From positions 1-25,644 of the forward strand of contig JALKBU010000759.1 of NCBI GenBank assembly GCA_023091735.1: a stretch of DNA of 25,644 bases. Direction: 5' to 3'. The stretch's first letter is position 1, and each line of letters starts with the position of its first letter. The notes below the pieces were generated by a model. The model worked only from the letters and a program-made list of their open reading frames with translations, did not search any database and had not been told where the DNA came from. The stretch comes from Trichomonas tenax. Taxonomy: Eukaryota; Parabasalia; Trichomonadida; Trichomonadidae. The position numbers were made by a program, and so were the translations under genes. Positions 16,431 through 25,620 of the stretch are shown here, in pieces.

Positions 16431-16838
16431 ATGGACTTCGCTGATGACTTCGATCTTTCCTTCGATGTTTTATCATCACCTATTGCTTCATCATCGACAG
16501 ACACACGTCAGAACACTTTCAGCTTCGAGTGCGGAACTTTCTTAGAAGATGACACTTTGTCGGACAACAGCATAACAATAATCGAAAATGACTGCTCGAT
16601 GAAGACAGGGAACCAGCAAATGCTCCCGAGATACTCTTCCTTCCCGGAATTCAATCTCAATTTACCATGCTACACAGGTTTGGAGGTTATTCAGCCTGCC
16701 CCTGTAGCGCCAAAACCTACTAAAAAGAAGTCAGTGGTTTTTCAACCATTTTCCTCTTTTGAAGCTGCCGAATTGACGGTTAAGGCTCTTAAAGAGTCTT
16801 CCCGCCATGCTTCTCTTAACCGTAGTGGTTACTGGTAA
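16431..16838 (+). CDS. 135-residue orphan, acidic N-terminus and basic C-terminal helix
   Basis: The ATG at 16431 gives MDFADDFDLSFDVLSSPIAS. The TTG three bases earlier is not needed, and the initiator candidate is 19-23 bases upstream. The first ~60 residues are acidic and Ser/Thr-rich, like an unstructured or activation-type region. Residues ~88-100 carry APVAPKPTKKKSVVF. The C-terminus is a helix, SSFEAAELTVKALKESSRH, and the protein ends SGYW. The SFE.A.L..K.L..S pattern and the terminal Trp recall the ubiquitin-like protein at 3399-3872. No known domain was recognised. It may be a small regulatory or adaptor protein, but this is only inference from its charge layout. Confidence 0.6.
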   Translation: MDFADDFDLSFDVLSSPIASSSTDTRQNTFSFECGTFLEDDTLSDNSITIIENDCSMKTGNQQMLPRYSSFPEFNLNLPCYTGLEVIQPAPVAPKPTKKKSVVFQPFSSFEAAELTVKALKESSRHASLNRSGYW

Positions 16839-17132
16839 GAGCGCTATTTCTTTCTCTGTTACTCTAAAGTGTTTATGCATGCGTTATATAATATCATAAT
16901 TTTTTTCATATTTACCAGACATAATACTCTTTGTTAACTAACATATCAAAAATAATATAAAATCAAAAAGTTTATATGGTTTAATACTCCGAAAACGGAT
17001 TTCGAGAAATCAATAATATAAAAAAGATAAGATACAGACAGTAAAAATTTAACAATTGCGGATAAAAACAAACATCACATTGAGCAGCAACTAATATTTG
17101 TCAATATTATAAGGTCAACTAATATTAAAATG
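16839..17132. other. Spacer between convergent genes
   Basis: About 290 AT-rich bases between the stops of the gene at 16431 (+) and the orphan at 17133 (-). I see nothing beyond A/T runs that could serve 3'-end formation. Confidence 0.4.
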
Positions 17133-17585
17133 TTAATGATAGTTGAGAAGTTGTGTGATATCAGATGGGTCAGAGCACTGGAAGGAGATTCCATGGGGTA
17201 ACTTTTTCTCTGATTTTCTGATTGGAGTCTTGTCAACTTCCGGCATCTTCATATTTGGTAGATAAAGGACGATATCATTGATATGTGGCAGGATAATGTT
17301 CCAATTCTCCGCATACCAGCACATTAAAGCATCGCGATTCCTTTTAGCGAGTCTGTCCAACTTGAGGCCATAAATTCTGCACATATCATTACCGAAGGCG
17401 ATGAGCGGTGTTGTGGTCACATGGATACCGAACTGTCTATCAATGAACTCGGAGACGAAATCAATCTTGACACCATTAACCTGTACCCTTTCTGATATCA
17501 TCTCATGGTCCTTGACATTGCGTGCGGACTTGGAATTCTGTTTCCTGATTTTCCTTGAAGTTATGATCTCTTTAACGCAATCCAT
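17133..17585 (-). CDS. 150-residue basic orphan protein
   Basis: Starts MDCVKEIITSRKIRKQNSKS at the ATG 17583-17585; a TTG at 17601-17603 would add six residues but lies upstream of the initiator. The N-terminal ~30 residues are strongly basic. A compact central region, ERVQVNGVKIDFVSEFIDRQ to about residue 105, includes LDRLAKRNRDALMCWYAENW, which looks like a folded helical domain. The C-terminal ~40 residues are looser (TPIRKSEKKLPHG). The basic start and helical core would suit a nucleic-acid-binding protein, but no Myb, homeodomain or initiator-binding signature is clear. Codon use is less AT-rich than in the spacers, supporting a real gene. The family is unknown. Confidence 0.6.
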   Translation of the reverse strand: MDCVKEIITSRKIRKQNSKSARNVKDHEMISERVQVNGVKIDFVSEFIDRQFGIHVTTTPLIAFGNDMCRIYGLKLDRLAKRNRDALMCWYAENWNIILPHINDIVLYLPNMKMPEVDKTPIRKSEKKLPHGISFQCSDPSDITQLLNYH

Positions 17586-17588
17586 AAA

Positions 17589-17593
17589 AATGA
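17589..17593 (-). promoter_or_regulatory. Trichomonad initiator (Inr) of the 150-residue orphan
   Basis: On the minus strand, TTTCATTTTTATG: TCATT ends 3 bases before the ATG at 17585 and matches TCA(+1)YW. The leader would be only 6 bases long, within the range typical for trichomonads. Confidence 0.55.
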
Positions 17594-18604
17594 AATTTTT
17601 CAATTTGATTTTACGTTTCAGTAAATATCACTATAGAACAATATTATTACATGAAAAACAGAGTTGCAATGGAACTGTAAATTTTGAATGGCTCAAAGAA
17701 TTATATTTTCTGAGTATATATTGAATAAATATTTTATTTCATTTCTTCAGTGAAATCCCAGAATTGCATTTTTGTAGTGTTATTTTTTGGTTACTAAACA
17801 AAAAAATTCAAAAGTGGGTTCTTTTCAATTGTTAAACAAACGCGAACATCTAAAAATAAGGGCCGCAAACGTGATAAGATGAAAAAAACTTAAATAATTT
17901 TTATCAAAAAATTAAAAGTGAAATTCAAACATAATCGGCCATTGTATGTTTATTGTTTTAAACGCTGTACAGATGAATGCGAATACAAGCAACAAATCGA
18001 TTTCGCGAAATGTTATGAATTGTATAATACGGTCTGGACGTCAAATATGTGTAGTGATACGACAATATGACCGGATAATTCGATTTATTTTGGAAAATTA
18101 TGATAATTGTAAATCTTTGAAATTTATCTTTACCGCAATCGATAAAATCATGGTATATTTGGACTGAAAATATTTAGTTTTGGCATGTGCATCACTGAAA
18201 TTCGCCAAAAGTTAATTTTTGATTTGCAAATTTCTTTCAACGTTAAGATGAGCAGTTATATCATTTGATACCATCTCCCTGAGATGATCTAGCAATTTTC
18301 CGAACAAAATCAGCTTTATATTTTCATCTTACGCGCTTTTATTCAATCTTGAACATATAAAAGGGTAAAAACTAAGTTTTCCTCCTACAGTGATCGAGTG
18401 CAGGCTGCTGTTAAAGTTATTCAGCTATATTATGCGTGTAAAAAAATATCAAATTTACATCATATCGAATACCGAAAAAACATGAGTGAATGACAGTTGC
18501 CTGCTCATATCTTGAATTAAAATGAATTTATACGAAAAATCAACTCGTAAAATCAATATTTTCTCATTTTTCCAATAAAATATGCTATAAATAGATGGGC
18601 TGTT
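17594..18604. other. Long AT-rich intergenic stretch
   Basis: About 1 kb with no supported gene. A 73-codon frame at 17946-18167 has AT-driven composition (Asn, Ile, Arg-rich), no initiator box and no recognisable domain, so I do not call it. No tRNA-like or repeat structure is seen before the foldback element at 18605. Confidence 0.4.
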
Positions 18605-18923
18605 GGATATAATAAAGAGTCACGAAAAGCTGAAGTGTTTACATGGCAAATGTATTTCATTTTGACATGTAAAATTAGTTAGCTAATTAGAATGTGTATT
18701 TATAAAGTTCAATTAAACTTGTTATAGCATCTGAAAATATTATTAGAAAATCTATCAAGCTTGTTATAGATCATTTAAAGCTTGTCAAAGCGTCTAGTAA
18801 GCTTGTTAGAGAGTCTATCAAGCTTGATAGAACACCTTTGTTAAAATGGCAGACTTTACATGTCAAAACGTATTTCTAACTGCCATGTAAACACGCCACT
18901 TTTCATGATTTTTTTATTATACC
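18605..18923. mobile_element. Foldback/MITE-like element with arms of about 70 bases
   Basis: The left arm (18605-18674) and the reverse complement of the right arm (18853-18923) align over their whole length, with identical blocks TATAATAAA, GAAAAG, GTGTTTACATGGCA and TTTTGACATGTAAA in the same order. The arms enclose about 180 bases that include a 21-base tandem array. It has no coding capacity. Such a layout fits a non-autonomous foldback or miniature inverted-repeat element, or a large cruciform regulatory structure. I could not define a target-site duplication with confidence. Each arm holds two copies, in opposite orientation, of a TTTACATGNCAAA-like motif. The element lies directly upstream (84 bases) of the 927-residue coiled-coil gene. 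Confidence 0.6.
18715..18840. repeat. 21-base tandem repeat, six units
   Basis: Unit starts at 18715, 18736, 18757, 18778, 18799 and 18820 are each exactly 21 bases apart. Units begin AAGCTTGTTA or a variant and end near TCTATC. The last junction forms a perfect 18-base palindrome, TCTATCAAGCTTGATAGA (18814-18831). The second unit is the most diverged. The array lies inside the foldback element. Confidence 0.7.
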
Positions 18924-19006
18924 CTACAAAATTGGCTATATTCAAAAATTAAACTAAAATTGTCAATTTTTTTAGTTGCAGGTGAACGTTTAAAAATTAA
19001 AATATA

Positions 19007-21790
19007 ATGAAAGCAAAATCATCGAAAGATGAAGTGCAAACGCTTTATGAGATCATTTCACAGAGATTCCTGACTCAAGTGAACTCCGTCGGTGAAGCCG
19101 ATCAAGTGTTCGAGACATTTGTTAACGAATATAATAATGCAAAAACTGAATTACAAGAGATGAGGAGCTATGAGTCATCAATAAAGTTACTGCAGCAGAA
19201 GCTGAAGCGTGCCACAAAGCGAATTGAATTTCTTGAAAATCAATTAATAACAACGAATAAATATGCGGAACAGGCCAAAAGAAATGAACAGGAACATAAG
19301 AATACTGCCGAAGAATGCAAATTGAAGATTGTAAGGTTCGAATCTACAATAGATCACCTCAAAAAACAACTTTCTGTTGTTTCCGAGCCAATTACTTGCA
19401 ACACATCTCAAAACGCTGCATCAGAGATGCTAGAGAACCTTCTTCTCGACCAAAACAAGGAAATTACTTCACTATCACTTCAAAGAGAAAAGATTATAAA
19501 ATTATTCCATAATTTTGAAGAGTTAGTTGCTAAATCTGAACAGAAAATTTATATACTGCAGACAAAGAACAATAATCTTCAGGAAAAATACAACGAAATT
19601 CAAGAAAAACTCGAAAATACAAACAAAATTATGAACAGAATGATCCAAACAGTTGATGATATGCTTTGCGAGGATGCCAGAAACATGGTTGACCATAATA
19701 ACTACAATGACTTAAGTGGTTTCCTTGAAGAAGTCGTCAAAGTTACAAATGAGCTTTTCAGATTAAGGAAGTCAAATAGCAACAATGCCAATACTAAGGC
19801 GTTTAAGTGCGATGATGAATTGTACTTGCAAATGCTCACAAGACTTGAAGATGCGATGAGATACATTTTATACGGTGAAAAGTCATCTGATGATCCTCTA
19901 ATCAGAGATGAACAATGCAAAGCACGTCTTGTTAAGGAATGCTCACGTATTAGTAAGTTTATCGATGAAAAATTGTTCCGATTAGATATCTCCGACATTC
20001 CACAGCATTTGTCGATGTTTTCACCGGATGCATTCTCAAGCGTCGAACAGCAGTTGAAGGAGCTCTTCAAATACGGCGAAAAGTCAATAATGAACTCTAC
20101 GCAAGTGAGAATGATGTTTGTTTTATTCAGCGTTGTTTGCATCGTCAACAAGAAGCTCAGCGAGAAAATTGTTGATATGGCTGACACAGTAAAGATCGCA
20201 GAAGGGTTAAAGAACCAAACACAGGTCATCAAACAACTCACAGAAGAAAATAACAAACTCAAAAGATCTCTTGACGAAAAAATCGAAAACGAAAAACAGA
20301 AAATGAAAGATGAAGAAGAACAAAAACCGCAGAAAATTGCGAAATCAGAAGAACAAAATAGGAATGAAGAACTCGAGCAAAAGGTTTTGTCACTCGAAGA
20401 GAAAATCAAAGAAATGACAACAGAGAAGAATAATCTCGAAGAAAAGTCACAAGAACACGTAACAAATCATAAAATCGATACAGCGATAGTTACACAGCAG
20501 ATTGATGTTCTCAAAGCTAGGAACGAAGAACTCGAGATATCATTGAAAGATGTCAAAGAAAACGCATCAAAGTGCGTTAAACAAGCATCTAAAAAGATCG
20601 TTTCGTTGGAGAATCAACTCGCGAAACAGCACTCTAAGTTCAAAGAGATGGAGTCAGGACTCGATGTTCTTGCAGAGGACAACAAGAAGATGTCACAACA
20701 GATCGAAACATCAAAAGTTGAGAATCTCAATTTGCAGAAAGAGATACAAAACATGTCGCAAAAGATCTCAGAGTTGGAATCAAAGAAGATGAAACTGAGA
20801 GAGAAAATCCAAAAGATACAAATGTCGACTTCCAAGGAAACAACAGAATTAAAGAAGGAAATGGAGTCAATGAAATCAGATCATGTGATGCAGATTGGAA
20901 AACTCAACAACGACGTCTTGATAGAAAAGAACGTTCAGCAGACAATGCAGTCGACGATTGACAAACTTTTGGAACAGAAGAAATCTCTTGTTGAAGCAAA
21001 CACCAAGATTACATTAAGCGAGAAATCTCTCAGATTGAAGATCGCACAGATGGAGGAACTCCACAAATATGAGATCAATAATCTAGAAGCTAAAACAAAC
21101 ATCGTTGTTTCTTCAATCAAATCTCAACTAAATGGCCAAATCGCTGAATTAACAGAAGAATTAAACTCCGCAAAGAAGGCGTTAATCGAAATCCTCAGAT
21201 TGTCAGAGAAAGACAAAGTCTGCTCTCTCAAGGACCTCCTGGAGTCAGTAAAGATGCTATTCATTCAGTATGACCAAGACAGAACGATCTTGAATGATGC
21301 AAAGCAGTCGAAAGTTCACTTGAAGTTGAAGAACGATGAACAGATTCTCTCATCAATAAAGAAGCTCGAAGAGAAGATTTCATCATTCAACAATGAACTG
21401 GAAACATGCAAAGCATCGAACGAAGAGATAAAGTCTAAAATGAGCAAACAGACAGATGCAGAAAGAGAAATATTCGATCTCAAGGTCGAATTAAAGAACT
21501 GGGAGTGCTGGTCTCGGTCCCTTTACATGCAAGTCGCGCAGAAGGGAATTCCGAAGAATATGACCGTTGTTAAGAACACAATCGAAGAAGTTGTCATTGG
21601 CAGCACATGTGAGAATCACTTGAGGAAGAAATTAAATCTTCTTCGTGCAGAGAAAGACATTTTGTCGAATAATGTTATTCCTCAATTCTACGATGATACA
21701 GAAAAGAAGCAATCGACTGTGAGAGCTATCATTGCTTCTATTTCATTCATCAGGAGAGTCCAAATGCTTATTATGTCATCTTCTAATTAA
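19007..21790 (+). CDS. 927-residue coiled-coil protein
   Basis: A long frame from the ATG at 19007 to TAA (21788-21790). It starts MKAKSSKDEVQTLYEIISQR. Residues ~50-215 are coiled coil. About 215-390 is a less coiled, probably globular helical region (for example LSGFLEEVVKVTNELFRLRK and SMFSPDAFSSVEQQLKELFK). About 395-830 is a second long coiled coil, very rich in Glu/Lys/Gln. The C-terminal ~90 residues (from about WECWSRSLYMQVAQKGIPK) are a compact non-coil end. There is no signal peptide or membrane segment. A tethering or cytoskeletal role is plausible, but no golgin, kinesin or SMC signature was seen. A decayed copy of an internal part (bases 20430-20606) lies at 24188-24337. The foldback element ends 84 bases before the ATG. 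Confidence 0.75.
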   Translation: MKAKSSKDEVQTLYEIISQRFLTQVNSVGEADQVFETFVNEYNNAKTELQEMRSYESSIKLLQQKLKRATKRIEFLENQLITTNKYAEQAKRNEQEHKNTAEECKLKIVRFESTIDHLKKQLSVVSEPITCNTSQNAASEMLENLLLDQNKEITSLSLQREKIIKLFHNFEELVAKSEQKIYILQTKNNNLQEKYNEIQEKLENTNKIMNRMIQTVDDMLCEDARNMVDHNNYNDLSGFLEEVVKVTNELFRLRKSNSNNANTKAFKCDDELYLQMLTRLEDAMRYILYGEKSSDDPLIRDEQCKARLVKECSRISKFIDEKLFRLDISDIPQHLSMFSPDAFSSVEQQLKELFKYGEKSIMNSTQVRMMFVLFSVVCIVNKKLSEKIVDMADTVKIAEGLKNQTQVIKQLTEENNKLKRSLDEKIENEKQKMKDEEEQKPQKIAKSEEQNRNEELEQKVLSLEEKIKEMTTEKNNLEEKSQEHVTNHKIDTAIVTQQIDVLKARNEELEISLKDVKENASKCVKQASKKIVSLENQLAKQHSKFKEMESGLDVLAEDNKKMSQQIETSKVENLNLQKEIQNMSQKISELESKKMKLREKIQKIQMSTSKETTELKKEMESMKSDHVMQIGKLNNDVLIEKNVQQTMQSTIDKLLEQKKSLVEANTKITLSEKSLRLKIAQMEELHKYEINNLEAKTNIVVSSIKSQLNGQIAELTEELNSAKKALIEILRLSEKDKVCSLKDLLESVKMLFIQYDQDRTILNDAKQSKVHLKLKNDEQILSSIKKLEEKISSFNNELETCKASNEEIKSKMSKQTDAEREIFDLKVELKNWECWSRSLYMQVAQKGIPKNMTVVKNTIEEVVIGSTCENHLRKKLNLLRAEKDILSNNVIPQFYDDTEKKQSTVRAIIASISFIRRVQMLIMSSSN

Positions 21791-22058
21791 TTCATTTTTG
21801 TTATTGTAAATTATTTTATATTTATATTGAAGTATTTTTATTTTGCTAATTTGCAAAATAATTACTTTATATGAAATATTTTCATTCTAACTTCATTAAA
21901 CACATACAGTTTGATGAATTGCGAGAAAAAAGCAGTATTAAATCTAGAGTTGATTTAAAATAAACAAGAATTTTATTATTGATTAATTTTCTGTAGAATA
22001 AAACACTAAAGCTTCTGCAGGTTATAATTATTTCACGTAAATAACAAAATTACATATT
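21791..22058. other. Spacer between convergent genes
   Basis: About 270 AT-rich bases between the coiled-coil gene's stop and the 3' end of the ankyrin-type pseudogene. I see no feature. Confidence 0.4.
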
Positions 22059-24118
22059 CTATTTGAGAAGGTTGGCGATATCATGGTGCTTTTGTCTCTT
22101 TGCATGACCAAGAGGATTTTTGAGAAGTTTGTCTGCTCCTGCTTCAATCAAAAACTTGGCAATCTCTGTTATTCCAAGATATCCTGCATAACAAAGTGGT
22201 GTCAAATTCCTTCTCTCGTAGAACAATTCATTGTTCAGATTTGCACCTTTTCTAGTTAAGTATTTCACCATTTCTAAATCATTCCTCTTTATCGCAAAGT
22301 ACATTGGCGTTATTCCATGATTTTCGTCAACATTTCCTTTGTTTTCAAACAAGAAATCCAATATTTCATATCTATCATTCTCAACCGCAATTGTAATTGT
22401 TGTGTTTACTTCATTCCCGTTCTGGATGTAAAAATCAATGTACGCGCCTTGTCCAACAATAGTTTTCACCAAATCCAGCTGATTCTTGATAATAGCTAAT
22501 GTCAGAGGCGTGTTGAGCCTTGTGTAGAAAACCGGATTTGATAGATCTGTACGGGATCGCTCCGTTCTGAAGAAGAAGGCGTGAAATATCAAATTGATCC
22601 AGTTTGAGTGAATACGCAAGCATCGGATATGTTGTGTTTCCTTCTCGTTGTTCGAAGTTGACATTGCATCCTTTTTCGATCAATAGCTTTGCCAATTCGG
22701 TGTTTCCGTTCTTAATGGCAATCGACAGACATGAATGATATCCGGAGATTGCGCCTTGTAAATATCCATCAGTTATATTTAAGTTTGCTGAAGAGTCAAC
22801 AGAAGCACCTGTTTAGATCAAATACAAAATGATATCCATCATATTATCAATGACAGCGTAAATTATCGGTGGATGTGGCAGATCACGCTTGGAACTATTA
22901 TCTTCCTCTTCTTTCTCCTCCTCTTCTCCACCCTCTGAATCATAATAGCGGCCATATCGATTATATCGACCCCAACCATGTTTGTAACAGAAATACCAAT
23001 CACTCATATCTTCTTCTTCCTCTTCTTCTGATGATGAGCTGGAGACATAAATAGGGTCGTTTGGATTAATAACATTTCCAGAAGTAATATTTGCTTGTGG
23101 ATTAATAATATTTGGCGGTGGATTTACTGCTGTTGTTTGTTCAAATTTTTGTGTTGGTTTTATATTGTTTCCTGAATGTAATATTCTGTCTTCCATTTTA
23201 TTGACTTCTTCATTGTCAACGACAACTTCAATATCATCAATTTCTTTTCGTTTTTCTTGTTGCTTTTCGTGAAAGTATTTAATAATATCGATGCTTTTGT
23301 AAACAACTCCAAAAGAAACAATGTCTGCCTTATATTTAGAAACATTTAGATCGATAAGGCCATTTTCTTAAGAAAGCAAGCAGCTCTTATATTAGAATGG
23401 ATCAAACAGTCTTTCACGTCAACTCTTTCGCACCGATAATTAGTTAAAAGCCAATCAGCAATGTTATTACGATGTGATTTCATTGCCACTCGGAAACAAT
23501 GATTAAAATTAACTCCTCTTTCTTCAAGTGTTTTAATGATCTCTATGTTGCCTCCTCGCACTGCATTTTCATTGATTTTTTCAGTAAGTTTTGCATTGTT
23601 CATTAACAAAAATTTGAAAATATTAATACTTCCAGATAACACAGCTAAATCGATGTATTTTTCCGTGTCAAATAAACGCTTAATTCCATCGGAACTAGTG
23701 TTAAAGTTAAAATCAGGATTGGCTGCTAATGCTTGAAAAGATTCGATATTATCTTCTTTGATCATTTCTCTATTACCATTCAAGTCCTCTAGTTGCATGA
23801 GATAAAAACGAATTGTTCAGGCATATTACATCGTTGAACAATTGTTCTGTAAGCTTGAACCAAAATATTCTGGAAATTAATTGTCAAACCTTTTCGTTTA
23901 TAAAGGGTATAGAATGCCATTTTAATTAAGTAAAACGTAACACGGCCATCGTTGACCATCTGGATCAAATTTTCGATAATTTGGTTAATATTTTCTGTAT
24001 TTATGCTAAAAATTAAGTCTTCCGCTTCAAGAAACAGTTTTAAAGCTGGATTAACATCTACATCCGATATTGATGTCACTTTAAACGAACTTGTATCAAA
24101 TACAGTAAAATCATTCAT
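22059..24118 (-). pseudogene. Ankyrin-repeat protein (DUF3447-like N-terminus), broken by four lesions
   Basis: Read from an ATG at 24118 downward, successive frames give a DUF3447-like N-terminus (MNDFTVFDTSSFKVTSISDV), further helical repeats, an inserted acidic Ser/Glu-rich loop (near 22990-23060), and typical ankyrin repeats such as ELAKLLIEKGCNVN, RYEILDFLFENKGNVDENHG and TEIAKFLIEAGADKLLKNP, ending DIANLLK and a stop at 22059. The frame is interrupted at about 23789-23800 (shift), about 23346-23350 (shift, in the A/T run after CFLKK), 22813-22815 (in-frame TAA) and about 22520-22540 (shift). The pieces keep the order of one protein of about 690 residues. Such ankyrin proteins are very numerous in trichomonads and bind other proteins. 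The lesions look like single-base indels and one substitution, so decay seems recent. Confidence 0.75.
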
Positions 24119-24126
24119 TTTCTAAT

Positions 24127-24180
24127 TAATTTGTCACGTAAACTATCCATGCCATGTAAATAAATATTTTGTCATGTAAA
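24127..24180 (-). promoter_or_regulatory. Three TTTACRTG-type motifs upstream of the ankyrin pseudogene
   Basis: On the minus strand, TTTACGTGACAA (24131-24142), TTTACATGGC (24151-24160) and TTTACATGACAAA (24168-24180) lie 13 to 62 bases before the ATG at 24118. The same words occur in the arms of the foldback element at 18605-18923. Confidence 0.45.
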
Positions 24181-24187
24181 TTTAAAA

Positions 24188-24337
24188 TCGAATATCGAGA
24201 ACCACAGAAACGCGTAATTAATTAAGAACGATACAGCAATAGCTACATAGAATATTGATGTTCTTGAAGCTAAGAACGAAGATCATGAGAAATCAATGAA
24301 AGATATCAAAGAAAGAGCATATAAAAAGATTGTTTTA
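24188..24337 (+). pseudogene. Decayed copy of an internal part of the coiled-coil gene
   Basis: The bases align with 20430-20606 inside the coiled-coil gene: CGATACAGC, ATTGATGTTCT, AGCTA.GAACGAAGA, TGAAAGAT.TCAAAGAAA and AAAAAGAT.GTTT occur in the same order, with substitutions and a small deletion. In the homologous frame a TAG replaces the first Gln codon of the TQQIDVL stretch. The copy has no start and only about 50 codons of homology, so it is a dead duplicate fragment. A frame at 24296-24553 begins inside it. Confidence 0.65.
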
Positions 24338-24553
24338 GTAAATGCTAAATGTTGCATTTTGATTTTGTTCAAGAAGCTGACCGTGTTTGAATTCATTGAT
24401 AAGTGCTTCCTCGAGCAGAATCCTGCCACGTATGGAACCATCGCGGCGTTTACTATGACATCTTTTGAATCATGTCACTTTTACGCAAATTGCAGCAAAG
24501 TTAAGGTGCACCAATCTTCACCGAATTTAGCAAACAAATTCTCCATGGTCTAA
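24338..24553 (+). other. Coding-like segment of unknown origin
   Basis: The frame from the ATG at 24296 continues past the coiled-coil fragment to TAA (24551-24553) with about 70 residues, including FEFIDKCFLEQNPATYGTIA. Homology to the coiled-coil gene stops near 24337. The composition is less AT-rich than the surroundings, which hints at a second gene fragment joined to the first. No family was recognised, and the opposite strand is also partly open. Confidence 0.25.
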
Positions 24554-25194
24554 AAATCAACTTCTCTCAATCAAATAACCAGCGATACAATCTATTTCTT
24601 AAAATCAGATTTAGAATTTCTTCATTCACGGTCAAAAGTACGCAGTAATCAATAAATCAAGATGCTAGAGGTATCTTTCTGCATCTATATAGTAATTTTT
24701 AGTGCTTACCGATTTTCACCATAAAACACAAAACAATTCTCTTCCAAACAAGCACAGTGAATCATTTTTACACACTGAAACATCAGCTGCATTAATACAT
24801 TAGATAATATACCTCTAATACATGTATTAAAACTGGCTTTAACATATTCGAATCAATTTCATAACTATATTCGTTGCAAAAAACTATATTTCTACAATTT
24901 CCATACAAATCATAGCAAGGATATTCAATGACATGAACCACATCTGATGGATATATTTTTCATGCTATTATTTTATCTTAATTTCACCAAACGAATTGTA
25001 TATTTGGCCTACATTCTTACAATTTCGTAAATTCTTTTCATATTATCATAATTTGATGTTAAATATTAATTAAGCATCGAATTTTATCAGTAAACACCAT
25101 AAACATTCAAGGAATAGATGTTAATTCTCATTAAAAGTTAAAATACAACCATTAAAATTACTAAAATCAAAGAAAGAAATTTAGAATATCAAAA
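24554..25194. other. AT-rich spacer
   Basis: About 640 AT-rich bases with no supported gene, repeat array or RNA structure. Confidence 0.4.
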
Positions 25195-25620
25195 TTAAAA
25201 ATATAAGAAATTTCGGATATCAAGAAGCCTGATGGATGTTGCTGGCCTCAATCTCTTTTGATTGGGATTAGTCTGATTAGGACTTTTTGAAGTTGAATCA
25301 TCTTTGATTGAAAGATTTGGCCCTTGCTTTCTTTGATCAATCACTGATGCTGTAATTTTGATCGAATTTACTCGTGTATCAGGTGCTTGTTGAACGATTG
25401 AATTTTGATGTTTAATTACCAATGGTGTTTGAAGATTACCACTACCTTCATTCTTGGTATATTGATTTATTAAAATTTGGGAATTTATTGGAACAAACTT
25501 CGAAATTTTTTGAATTCCGGCGTCACTGAATTTTCTACGTCTACTCAAACATCTCGATTTTTCTCCACCAGTATGAATATTTAAGGTCTAATTTTGGTGG
25601 CAAATGAAAAATTTTCCCAT
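25195..25620 (-). pseudogene. Short Gln/Ser-rich frame with an early in-frame stop
   Basis: A minus-strand frame of about 117 codons (from a TTG at 25546-25548 to 25195) is rich in Gln, Ser, Asn and Lys, for example RKFSDAGIQKISKFVPINSQ. The same frame continues upstream through codons reading NIHTGGEKSRC to an in-frame TAG (25588-25590) and then to an ATG at 25618-25620. If that ATG is the original start, the TAG breaks the gene after ten codons. The low-complexity composition could also be chance. No domain is supported. Confidence 0.3.

Noticed and set aside
17946..18167. A 73-codon plus-strand frame
   Set aside because: AT-driven composition, no initiator box, no domain and no codon bias; probably chance.
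25549..25584. NIHTGGEKSRC, resembling a C2H2 zinc-finger linker
   Set aside because: The Cys and His pairs of a zinc finger are absent on both sides and the linker has an extra Gly; most likely chance.
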